64,000 nt of DNA from positions 567,001 to 631,000 of the forward strand of contig JAXDDX010000011.1 of assembly GCA_034670405.1 (NCBI GenBank), given 5' to 3'. Shown here piece by piece: positions 1 to 13,100 of the stretch (positions are counted from its first letter, which is position 1; each line of letters begins with the position of its first letter). This DNA comes from Hoplostethus atlanticus (Eukaryota > Chordata > Actinopteri > Trachichthyiformes > Trachichthyidae). The notes under the pieces were generated by a model that was given only the letters and a program-made list of their open reading frames with translations, was not told the origin of the DNA and made no database searches. Both the position numbers and the translations under genes were made by a program.

Positions 1-655
1 AAAGTGAATTATTATATTGTTGTTTACGTTATGCCAATAATAAATGTGACAATTAAAACGGTAATTACCAGTTGATTAACTCCATTTAATAATTCTGTCT
101 TTAAAGGGGATTAAGTAAACTTCAGTAACTTATGACCTCTATTGGCAATAAGTAGGAATTGCAACTACATTACCACAGAAAATGAAATGTCACTGAGCCA
201 TGAATTTTATGCCCCAGGGTTGTGTGTGCACTCTCACTGTTTACAAACAAGAAACTGGTCTATATATCTATATAGAATATGCTTGGTAGGTGCTTTCTTG
301 CACCGTATGCCACCAGATTCACTCCTAATCAATAGACAATATCACTTAAAGTAAAGGACGGCACTCTATGTGTGAGGTTGGTGGATCAATATAGCGCTAG
401 CCTCATGTGGGCTATGTGTTTGGGTAATTGGACTGATGAAGATGGATTGTATAGGAGGTCAGCACTTTTTAGCCTGCAGGAAGAAAAACGGATACTTGGC
501 AAAACTAAGAAAAGACATTTGGCTCTGGTGCAACGGAGATGAGGTTTTGTAAACCTCTACTTGTGTAAATATCGACTGAAAACACATGTCACCCTGCTGG
601 TCTGAATCTAGCCAGAGCTCAGTTCCTGTGTCTCTCTACTCCAAGTCGATAACTT

Positions 656-691
656 GCACACACACACGCACACACACAGACACACACACAC
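656..691. repeat. (CA)n microsatellite next to the snx17 exon 10 donor
   Basis: Interrupted CA tract. On the transcribed (minus) strand it follows the exon 10 donor GTAAGT directly, so the start of the intron in the pre-mRNA is a UG-rich repeat. Confidence 0.9.
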
Positions 692-695
692 TTAC

Positions 696-3600
696 AGAGG
701 AGGTGACCCGCCAGCACCTCATGCGTGTGACCTTGAAGCTTCCCTCCTTCATCTGTTCGTTGGGCAGCTTGACGTGGAAGTTGAGCTCGTTGTTGCCAGC
801 ACTGACGATGACGTGGCAGCCCTTCTCAGGGAAGTCGGTAACACAGGGGTCAAACTTGATATAGCCAAAATATTTGAGTGTCTGACCTAGACGGATGAAC
901 TAGATGGAAAAAAAAACAGAAGTAGGGATTTTAGATTTTTATTAAAAAAAACTTGAAGAAAACATGCAAGAATTCAGGCCTAAGAACAGGCCTATTAGTA
1001 TTTCACAATTTGCATTAAATGCAATATGGATGTAATGAAAAATGTATATCATACGTTGGTATTAGAAAAACTAGGCTAATTGTGTAACAGAATGCAGGCA
1101 GTATTCTCTACGGTCTTCAGATTTCTCCTTGGACAAAGATAATTCCTTTTATTACTGCCAACTGAGTTCAACAAAGACAGTGTGGCGGTAGAACAATCCA
1201 CAAAAGATGGCCTTGCTTACTTCTTTCTTGGAGCCTTTCTCCTGCAGAGATTTGAGCTGCCTGTGCTGGTCTTTGTTGACGAGTATCCAGCCTCGCTCAA
1301 TGTCAGACACTGTCTGGTAGAGCAAAAAGAAAAATTGAGCTTCATCTTTCTGCACAGATGAGTAAAATACAGCATGTTTCAGAGTCATGTTTTTCTTTTC
1401 CTTCGTGCGTGTGCATATTGTTTATGTTAGAGTAATGTACAGAGCACGTCAGCCAATAGTTACACACGTACACACAATCTCTTTGATTTCGCTTTTAAAC
1501 TTCCACTCTGCACACAGAGGCAACTCTCAACAATCCCAGATTTTAATCAAACCAGCCATCCCAAAAATGCTTAAGAAAACACCGTTGCTGTTCCTAGAGG
1601 GGATCAGCTATAAATAGGATCATGAAGAAGGAGAGGTACTGGATTCAATGTGTTGCACAGCCAAACCACACTGACACCTCTATCAGATAATTGATGGACC
1701 CAAGGGATGGATGAAGCCATTTGGCAGCCATTTAGCTTCCTTGGTGTGGTGACGGCACCATGCAAGCTTCATGAAGCAGAAAAAATGCATGATGGACACA
1801 AATATATTGTTTTGATTTCCTGTTTGGCTTTATTCTTTGGGGGGGGGGGGGGTGCTTTTCTGCTTTAATGGAGACCAATGTTGCTACTGACAATAAATGC
1901 CAATGTCTGGTTCTCTTACATCATGCAAAAGAACAGGTTAATCCTAAAAGGTCCTAAAAACACTGGTGACCTTAATGTTGACCCCTTACCTGGGCATATA
2001 GCAAATTCAGGCCAACTCTGTTTTCCATTACGTCACTGTCAAACGCCATATCCCAGTAGCTGCAAAAATAAAAGGCACAGTCAATCCCTATACACATATT
2101 TCAAAATAAAATGTACCATCATTACTTCCAGGAGGCCAAACCATTTGAACAATCACCTTTGGCTGGCTGACACTTTGTTTCAGCCTTCTGATATGTGAAA
2201 GCTGTACTGATCTCCCAAACTATGAACAGTAGTCATGTTGTGTGTTGATTAATATAGAGAGCCAGGAGAACATGTTTCAGTGCGTGTTATGCACATGTGT
2301 GTAGATGCGCAAGCAGTTCCCAAAGATGGGAGTCTCACCAGCTGTATTTATCTTTCAGCTACAGATTGGGACATTTCTTTCTTGAACAGACATTGGTTTC
2401 ATGCTTCAATCTCAGACTATAAAGTCTCTGTTATCAAAGTATCAGTTCCTGGTTAGTAAAGGACCAACTGTCTTTATTCTCTTTTAGCATCTCAGTGTTA
2501 ATGCCTCTCTTTTGACACTAATACAGGCATGCAATTTAACATGCTTTAATTTCTTGAAACGTAACTTTTGAGTAAGGAAGATGCATGACACAACGATGTT
2601 AGGGGGTGGAGAAAGGAGATGTTAAAGGAGATATAAACCATTTTGCAATGTCGCAATACAAATGTAAGTGCATATTTCCTCCCTCTTAGGCCTGGAGCGC
2701 CGGCCAAACAGAGCTTGTGGTTTGTTTCAACCCGATCTTCTGCTGGAAGCTAGAGGTCTCTTTGTTTCCCAAGCTCTCCACCTACACCTGTTAGTGCTAT
2801 AGTCATTCTCCCCTCACTGCTCTACACTCTACAGTGAAACTAGGTCAGGGGGACTAAGACTTTCCTTGAGGCAGAATGAAAGTCAACATCCTGTGTACCT
2901 CAGTCAGCAGGAGCCAGGATGATGTAAGGACAGACAGAAGAGGAAGTGGAGAGGTGTTACGTCGAGGAGGGGTGCAGTCACTAATTTCAGACTTGCTGAG
3001 GCATCCAGACATTACATCAGCAGGGTGAAGAAACAAACTGATTGGAGTCAGCCAAACCATACATATACTGTGACTGCATGGAGAAGGTTATGGCTGTGTC
3101 AGATGCTATTGGGGATTGCAAGGATCCAAAATCCTCTATCTCATGGTAGCGGTTTACTCTCCTGAGATTTTTGTCCATCTTCCCCATCTAAAATAATGTC
3201 CCATCTCAAAAAAACGAATTCAAATATTAACACGGTATTAGTGATCAACTGCACAAGCTTAAAAAGCAACAGTTCGTGTTAACCTGTCTGGTTGCTGGCT
3301 GCTTGTTGATGTCTGTTGCTCTAGGTAAACAGTTGGGCATACTTCTCGCCATACCTCCATATGGACCCACTTACACAGAGCGGTGGGATACATGCTGGAG
3401 CAATTTCAGGTTAAGAGCCCCTTTGGCTTTGCTGGGGCGACAGTTAAACCCACCACCTGTCTGGTCACAATAACTACAGTACTTGGCAAAAAAACAAACA
3501 AACAGGTCTACATCCCAAATTCACTACCCCATGGCGACTTTGCAGAAGATGGTCAAGTCGGATAAGCAGCCCATGTTCAGACTCGGAGTTGCTCTGGCAT

Positions 3601-3959
3601 GCAAGGATCACTTGAGATAATCAGCGAAGTATGAGTAACACTAAGACCCCCCCTAAAGAAACCTCTCAATGCCTCACTTTCGTGCAGCAGATGCAATTTA
3701 AACTGCTGCTCAGCAAAAGGGAAATGTTTAGCCTGCTTCTTTACATAAATAATACATACAATACATTAACACTTGAACAATGAATTCACATACTCGTGCT
3801 TATACCAAATGTGGAGGAGTGCACGTGACATCACGTTGGGAATGTCAAGATGAAATTTGCAAGGTGTACCTTTTCCGTAGGAGTATGTGAAATTCAGAGC
3901 TCTGCAAGCTGGTAATAGAAACATAAGGCAGCTCAAACTCCTGCAGCTTCCGCACAACT

Positions 3960-4009
<50 letters not shown>

Positions 4010-4106
4010 AAAGCAGGGAAGGATGAGTACAGCTACATTTGGATAATGGTGGTGACAACAAACAATGAGGGATGAGGCCATCTGGACAGGTCCCAGCAGG
4101 GTAAAG

Positions 4107-4162
<56 letters not shown>

Positions 4163-7100
4163 AAGATGATAGTCTCTGTGTGTTTGTCCACAATCTGCAG
4201 CTGCTTCATTGTGGCCCATTCTCCTCAGTGAAGGAGATCACAGTAGTCGGAGATGCTGCTTGCTGCTGCCGGGTTTCCAAGAATCAATAAATGTGCACAA
4301 CACCACAAAATTGAACTAAAAAGCAATTTTGTTTGCCATTTTATTCGTAAAATGATGTGTTTACTTCTTTATGGGCTGGAACGCCGAGTACACGAGCTAC
4401 AGTGGGAAGCGCACGCTGGTTAACTTTTATGTTGTAATCTCTAGAGGAATTTAAGAAAAACAGCTACAAACTGAATGTTTAAAATGTTTTGGAAAACTTT
4501 GACGTGAATGGGAACTGCAAAAAGTATCCATGCAGATAAAACCACATGCTGGCTCTACTCGACGTGTCTTTGCATATTTTAGAGAAAGTATTGATTTATA
4601 TGCACTTGGTCCGTCCAAGATAAAATGAATTTGTCTTGGTATCCTGTTTTGTTGATACTCCCACTACCCGTTTTGTTTGATCAAAGCCTGCCGGTCTACT
4701 CCGCAGTCGAGTTACAATAAACACACGTTCTCTTTCATATCGCTCACATTTTCAGATGCAATCACCGTGCCAAGAATGAACAAGATGCCTGCAATATTTA
4801 CAGATTCCTCCAGCTTGGATTCAAGTAGATTCAAACTGGCACCATTTTCAGTCTGGAATGAATTTGGCATGAGGAGTGGAAGAGCATTTGGCAGGTGGAA
4901 GAGAAAAACAGAACCTTTGGGACAGAGGGAGGATGGGGTCGGAGCCTACGGGGCTGTGCTGGAATGGAAAACAGAACTGGAAAACTGAAGTATCTTGGTG
5001 TGTAAAGCTTTATGCCTGTGCCACTGTAGACTTATTTTGTGACAGCAAATACTTTACAATGTTTTGTATTAACAAAGAACGAATAAAGTAGAAATAAATA
5101 AATGATGCATTCTTGCCAGAGACAGATACTGGGGCGTGAGATACGACTACCATGGGCCTTTTTTTGACCAACTACATGTCCAAAGAGTGAGAAAGATGAG
5201 GAAAGCTGCTGGAACAGCTCTTTGACTCCATGTGGGAGATTGTAAAAGTATGAAAGAGATATTTCCCATATTGGTCTGGCTTTTCAGGCTGGGCCATAGG
5301 CAAGGCACCATACATTGCCCTGATGTTGAAGATTTTGAAGTGTGCATGCCTGGAAGTGTGGCTCATACACCAAAACGGCCTAGCCATTACAGACACCTAG
5401 TATTCTTATTATCTGCCTACGCAAACTCAAATGCAGTACACTCTAATCCTGTTTTCATACCCCAAAAGTGCAACGTAGTAAATGGCCAAGTTTTTAAAAT
5501 TCCCTTCTATTTTTTTTTTAACTTTTTAACTTCTGTTTTCCCTGGTTAAAACAATTATTCTTATTCCAAGTTCTTCATTTTATGTTATGATTTGTGTCCC
5601 CTGAGAAAGGCCCTTGAATGACCTGATAAAGTAGCTTTTATCAAAGAGCTAAGTACTTCGAGTCTGACTAAACAACACTGATTACTGTGGTGTTTACAGA
5701 CACTGAAAGGCCTGTTTTGTAAAGTTCTGATAATACAGGAAAGTATGAACCTAAATAATTGGCAGTAATAAATATGATTTACGGATCTTTTTTTTTTTTT
5801 TTTTTAAATGTGAAAAAGCCTTAAAATGCCTGCTGACATACTAATGCAACAACAAGGATTTCTGTTTCTGCTATACATTATCTTGTTTTGTTCTGAATTA
5901 ATGCTTAATTCTGTTATTATTGGACAGAATAAGACCAAGAGACATAAGATTGGGCCACATTGTTTTCATTCCTTACATTCTTCTGATGTTGGAAATTCAG
6001 GACTTACATGTTAAACCTCCATCCACACCTTCCCGGACAAGGAAGAGGCTGAAGTAACCGACGAGCTCATCTGGGAGGTCAAGCTTTGATGCAACAGCCT
6101 GCAGAAAGAAGAGATAAAAATTTAATTCACTCATTCCTTTATCTTATTTCTATTGTTTATTAAAATGTACGAGATGAGGTTAAAATTGATCAAGGACACA
6201 CACAGGACAAAAAAATAGCCCAAAGATCAAAAACCGGGCTGTTACCATCAGCCGACTTTTTCACATAAAATGATCCAATCAAACCATAAAATTCTGGAGG
6301 TCCACCCATGATGGTGAATAAGGTCTATGGTGTAACAGGAGTTGAAGAGCACTCCATAAAGCTTTATTTACAGACATCATTGTACTGTATTGTACTGTAT
6401 ATTTCTGGGGTTGTTTTAGAGTGTATGTAGTGGCATTTGGGTTTTTATGTATGTACTAAATAGTGTGTACTAAATGTACTAAATGTGTCTAAATAGAGCA
6501 GAGGTGTAATGGATGCACTAATGTTAGTTTGGTAGGCATTCACTGCCTCTCTCATAAAAAGCCACATGCTGGATACTACCAGGCTGTCTAGCTTATCTTA
6601 AAACAAGATATGTAGTGACCAGAGATTATAGAAGAGGCTACAGTGTTACTGCTTCACGTCAAGGCAGGCCCAGGCGTCTGTTGGCAACATTATTAACAAC
6701 AGAGAATAAATTCCTATAAATAACAAACTGCCACAGATACTCTGAAGGTTGATAACAGAGTTAGATGACATTAACCTAATCAAGAATAATGGTGGCTGAA
6801 CAGAGGGTACCCTGCCACATACCTCAAGGACATCCTCTGTCTGGTCCGAGGTCAGGATGTTGACGGTGACCTTCTGACCATTGGAGAGGCAGATCTCTAG
6901 TGGAACCTCCTCTGTGGGGATCTGCTGGGTCTCCTGCAGGGAAGACACAAAACAAGGTTACCCTTCACAGTCAACCAACATGGGTAGGACAGAGTCAGAT
7001 GGGGACCACATAAAGAATATGGGCTAGTCGGGGCAGAGTTGGATTTCCAGACTGACTAAAGACAAAACGTAACAGGATCTCACATATAGTACAGAGTTAT

Positions 7101-10100
7101 GTTGACAGTCTTCAGTAAGGGGTTCATGGTTACATCGTTTTTCAATCCCTTGGTTCTCAAGTTTGAATGGCAAACATCAACAGTAACACAATAGCACAGT
7201 AATGATCATTCCACAAATCTATTACAAACATAGCCTCACTAATATTTAGCCATCTTCTGCAATATTTATGTTCATTCAGTTGTTTGTAACGCGGCCTTAT
7301 CCATTTACAATACTACGACCGCCTGACATGGAAGGGAATGTTGTTCATTAGCACTGCTGTGTTTATGCCATTGTTCATGCACTAACTGAACAAGGCAGAC
7401 GACGGAACAAAACCAGCAAAATGCATGAATAGCAAGCAAGGGAAATACATTGAATTGACAAACCTATTAATATTTCATTTTCTCAGAACAAAACTGTAAA
7501 TAATAGCTGAAGAGATTATGGGAAGTATGAAATTGCAAACTGGATAACCCTGGGTTCCTCTAACTCCGGGCAGTCTCTCACCACCTCTGCAAAATCATAT
7601 CTTATCTCCCCGGCTCCCTCAACAAGAGGTCTCTATCACTAAAGGTGCAGATGAAATGACAACACGCGGTGGTAACTCATCTCCTATTCTGCGCCTCCTG
7701 TCCTCGCAGTGCAAGGCGATGGGGGGGGAGGGGAGGGAGAGAAACAGAGACATTAATGAGAAAGCAAGACACAGGGAGAGGCACTGGATGGGTGTGACCT
7801 GGCTGCAGACTGATGAATCTGTTAGTGAAGGTTCGTGGATTTACACCACTCCTCGCAACGCAGGAGTCACAGCTTGAATGACGGCTGTTCAACCTTGCTC
7901 CCCGGTCTGAGTAAGCATTCTGAAATAGCCTCTTCTGGCAGACGGCATTAACGAATCATAACACCATTTGTGTTCTCACAATCTCATTCACTTGCACTAC
8001 TAATATGGCAGCATAGTGTGGTATTTAGTACTACATAAAAAGCCTGTTGACAAATCCAGTAGGATGAATCATAACGCGCCTTGCACTTTCAATAATTTTA
8101 AAGAAATATGGTATAATGGTTCAAAGGGCTCCAGCTCCCACACAGGGCGTAACTATGTTGTTAAATTTGGCCAAGCGTGGCTTTACTCAGTTTGATGTCT
8201 GACATAATCTCACACTCTCATGCATGACAACCAAAACTCAAGCTCAACACTCCCTGCCCAACTAGGTCATGCAAACATACGAACCAGTATACACACGATC
8301 ACAACATTTTTCTCTCACGCATCTGAATCAAATGAGAAAGTGTCCTGCCACTGACCTGTGACAGACGTCCAGAATAGAGCCACGTCACTCAACAAGTTAC
8401 CACATTGCCAAAAGTAATTACCAGCTTGCTAGCAATTACTGCATTAGCATTTCGGCTCAAGGAGCATATCCTGCCTCTCGACAGGGCTGCTGCCCATGTT
8501 GACGCAACAGAAAACAGCCTGGTCCAGTAAGGAAACAACCAACCTGTTGGGCCTTCCTTAAGAAGCTGTTGAACATCTCACTGGCTCCAAGCAAGGGGTC
8601 CTGACGCACTGTAGAGAAATGGAGGAAACACTGATGAAAATCAAACAGCAACATGATTGATGATACAAAATGAGTCACCTCTCTTTCTTCAGTGGAAAGG
8701 AATGAGTGAAGGAAGTTGAGAGAGGAAATATTTAGCTTGGCCTCGATAAATCACTATTTCTTTATTTTTCAAAATGGCTTTGACCACTTAAAAAGCCCTT
8801 AGACCAGGGAATTTATCTTAACATACAAACATTATCCACTTCATGAAAAGAACTCAGTTAAAGAAACATTAACTGGTCATCTGGCATTGCTTCAAGTAAC
8901 TGTAAATTATTACCGGCCAGGAGGACTCAACAAGCTTCCAGATTTGGTAAATGATAGACTCTCACAGGGATCGACTCTGCCTTCTTTGCTCATCTGACTT
9001 TTTTCTGTTGAAGCGGACCGTTTTCCTGTGTACCTATTAGTGGATATTCTTTATGCTTTTACGAATTAGTCCAGCCCTTTCATAAAATGCAAATGCTCTG
9101 AAAAGCATTCAGTATTTGTTCATGTTCATTGTGGTGTGTTTTAAAAGGCTGTACAAGACAGCGTCCCTGCAGATGCTAAGGCTCAGTGAGCCCTCTCCCT
9201 CAGAGCAGATTGTGTTTGTGGCGGTTAATTTTCCATAACTATGTAAAAACCATGATGTAACCTAGCAAGCGTCCAGCCAAGAACACCCTGTGTGTGTATG
9301 CTCCCAGACTATGAGCAAATACGCACTTCAACAACGCTTCCTTGTTCTGCTGTAACTGCCAGTGCTTGAGAGGATTAAAACAAACCCTCAGCACTGCTGC
9401 CAGTTCCACTACATTCACGTTGTGTGTTTGGCCAAAATTCACCCTTGACCTGTTTGGAAAACTTCAGGCAAAAGGCTGACGCCTCCTGAATTGGGATATG
9501 AGCCTGCTATTGGGCCTCGTACATGATGTAAGAGTTGCGAAAAACAAAGCCCTTCCAAAACGCTGTGAGGCATTTGTTCCGAACAAAAAACTGGCACTTA
9601 ATTTCTGGTCACAAAAGGACATTTAAGTTTTCATTCAACAAAGAATCTAGCATACAACCCTGGAAGTGGCATGTTAACATTAGAGAATTCAAACCCCAAA
9701 ACCTTCCACCGGGGAAGTCACACCAGGGTATGGGTCTGAGTAGGGAGATGTCTAATGTGTGTCGAAGGCTTTGGACCCGTGTCCCAGCACAATCTGTGCT
9801 CAGATCAGCAGTCCCTGGGTGAGACGCTCATAGCTTTTATGTCATGAACACACCAGTGTACGCATGGACTCCACACAGACACCAAGTCAAGTCTGTCTTA
9901 GGTTCGTAGTGGAGAACTGAAAAGTTGTAGTTTTTTCTTTGAATAAATAGTTCAGAAGAGAATAACTTCAATTCGATCTCAGAATTTCAACAATATCAAC
10001 ACAAGCACCTTGCAGTTGGAATGTAAATTCAACCAGAATTGAAATGAAATGCAATACAAGCCATCTGTGGCAGTCCATTCAGCAAGAATAACCTACCAGC

Positions 10101-13100
10101 TTGCATGTATTTCTCCAGCTGTTCTCGTCTCTGTTCCACCTCAGCAGGAGTCAGTGTGAAGATCTTCTTTGGAGGGAAGGCAGGCACCACATTATTGCCA
10201 TACTCTTTCTTTATCTGTTGGTATAAACGGAAAATTGTGAAGCTAGATAGGGAATTTATGGTGTATTACGGCATACAACCTCTATATCAGGGCTCGACAA
10301 TAAGGATGGCCCAGGGCCAGTATGAGAGAGGTTCGGGACAGTTGATTGATCTGCCATTGGTTGCACGTCGATACGTCTTTGAACCTTTTTTGCGCTTGTC
10401 ACTGGATTCCCTGGATTTAGTTTGTAGGCAGTACAAAGTGCAGGCAAGGCAGGCAATAAATGAGGCGAGTGAGCGAAAATAAATAAATAAATAAATAAAT
10501 AAATGAAAATAAAGGGGTGGGGGGACCGGTGCACTGGCGGACAGAAACGAAAATCTGAACCGCCCGACCACGCCAGTGGGAAAAAATCCTTATTGTTAAG
10601 CCCTGTATATACTGTATTTCTTTCTTCTTTTAACAATGAACTCTGATCAATCTGAGAAAATCATATTATTATTAATAGTAGTAGTAGTAGTAGCAGCAGT
10701 AGGAGTAGTATTACTTATCAAATTAACAGTACCTGCAAAACAAGACATATAAGACTAAGACTTATATGATTATAGTCTGCAGTCTCCAAAACCCATTAAC
10801 TGCAATATATATACACACACACAAACACACACAAGCGTCTCTTGAATCAAAGAGTTGTGAATCCACTTTTCTCAGAGGTACATTCATGCTGTTTAGATGA
10901 ATCACAGGTTTATTTTAAGCCATGTTTCAGTGAATAGCTGGTGGAGAGTTTCCATCCATAACACACGGACACATCTGGAACACTGGATGTCTAGTCATTC
11001 CAAGTTTACTTTGTCTTCCAGCCTCCTTGACTCATTTATTCCCACTGAAATTCATTTTCTATCATTAGAAGATTGGTTGCTTTGAACACTGGAAGTTTCA
11101 AACTAAGCCCTCACTAATGTAGAATCAGACATCAAATGATTTTAGTTTTGATCTGTATATTGCTACAGGCAAACTCCTCATTAGGAATTCCTTTTGCCTC
11201 ACACGGCAACTTGCAAAATGTTCTCCAAAATGTTTTTTTCTTGTAACAGAGAAGACCCAGAAGGCCCAATGCATCTGATAAAGATGGGCCTCAGTGCATA
11301 TCAGAAGTATACTGCCCTTTGGTATTTCCAATGTGTGGGAGCCAGCATTGGTCACGCATACAAATCAGCTCCGGTAGCCAAACACGATGCATCAGTCCCC
11401 TACAGCCGAAAAACACTGAGCTCACACAGCTTCTCCTTGACTGCCCCTTAGCAGAACACTCCATTTCCAAATTCACTTTCAACACACCCACATCACACAA
11501 TCTAGCCTTTTACCCACGATAAAACAAAAAGAGAAACCGTTGGCATTCAAATTTTGTCAGCAATAATTGGGTGGAGAGTGTTTTCCGGGGACGTACGCGC
11601 CACAGGAAGCCCTATGGGGTTGGTATACTGATCTGAGTCAGTCTTCCCCCACGCCCTGTTGCCAAGCAACGACAGCTGTCAGACTGGCGAACACAGCCTT
11701 GAGGACAGCGATATCAAAGTTTGCCCTTTCCTCACTTATTTATTAATATATGACCGCAGGACATTGGGCACTTCCATAAGGATGTGTTTTATGTCAGTGA
11801 TTGCATTTCACACTGAGAGGGGTTCAGGGGCCATTTGACCACCTTGTGATTCACAACTCCTAGTTTACAATCGATGCATCCTTCACTCATGGCCTCCCCA
11901 ATATAAGAAACACTATTTCCAAAACATTTGGTACATTTAGTGCTTTCAAGAATTTGCTTAATTACTAGTTGGTCAAGGATATTGATGTTGATCAGTTATA
12001 TAGCTTTTCTACTTCCCCACTAAAAATAAATAAAAGAAACTGAACGCCTAATAGGTTAATGCCTAAAAGAGTTTAAAAAAAGTGCAGTGGGCTGTGTGCA
12101 AGATGAGGCAGAGAACAACAAATACTAAGATTAAGCATTTAAGCATTTTCGACCGCAGCACTTTCTCATCTGAAGTTCCTTTTCTCAGCAGGTGAAGTGA
12201 GACAAAACAGAAAGGCCAAGAACATTCCTTCCGTGTCACCCATTTCTCATGTCCTCAAAAATACTGGCTATTTACATGCATTAGTTTGACCTCTGGGAGA
12301 AACAAGAGCAGAAACAAGTCTTCAAGCTATCGTGGTGACGATTCAAAGTGATGGGACACATGCTGTATCGACCGTATAAAGGCAAGTGAAAGGTCAAATT
12401 GAGGTGATGTTGTGACATTTAAACAGTCCAGTATGTACATTGGACATACAGACCAATCACCACTGGACCATAGCAATTTGACAGTGAGATATAAAACAAT
12501 CTCTAACGTGTACTCCATTGAGAATATCGCTATTGACCAAGCATTTTTCTAAAAAGCAGACTATTCATTTTAGAAGAATAAAGCTTTGTTCTATTGATTG
12601 TGATGGCTTACCTGTTCGTGGAGGCCAAGAAGTTGACTGTAGCGTACCCGACAGTGCAGGACACCATTGACGTGGATGTTGTAGGCCTGTGGGACAGAAT
12701 GGAGACAAAAAGGGTGAGCGGAGACTGACCCTCAAAAGCCTGGATCGGTCTTTTTGGAACGCTTGCAGGTAGAACAGCAGAAACAAATATGTCAGGTGAA
12801 AAGACAATGGTGCCTAAACAGTTTGAGCAATTTCTATGTCTGCCTTTGAATCTGCCATGTATCCATGTAGTCTCCTCAATGTTTTTCTAATCATTCTATC
12901 TCAAAAAGGTTTCCATGTATCCATTACTGACCAGCATAAAGGGAAATATTTGGTTGAAATGAATCTTCATCATAAAAAAATCCATATTCTACTCAACACA
13001 AGAAAATAGTCATTTTTCAGATGAAAGTCCCAGTGTGACTGGCTAGAAATGTTTACATCCTAGAGCATGAGTATCAATTCCGATTGCCCACAACACCTCA

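Noticed and set aside
3845..4219. Two overlapping minus-strand frames of 86-124 codons
   Set aside because: They are poly(Thr-His) and poly(Ser-Leu) translations of the GT and GA microsatellites, running over the real snx17 exon 7.
10105..10636. Frames of about 95-126 codons on both strands
   Set aside because: They are shadows of snx17 exon 3 and translations of the hAT-like MITE; no coding signature of their own.
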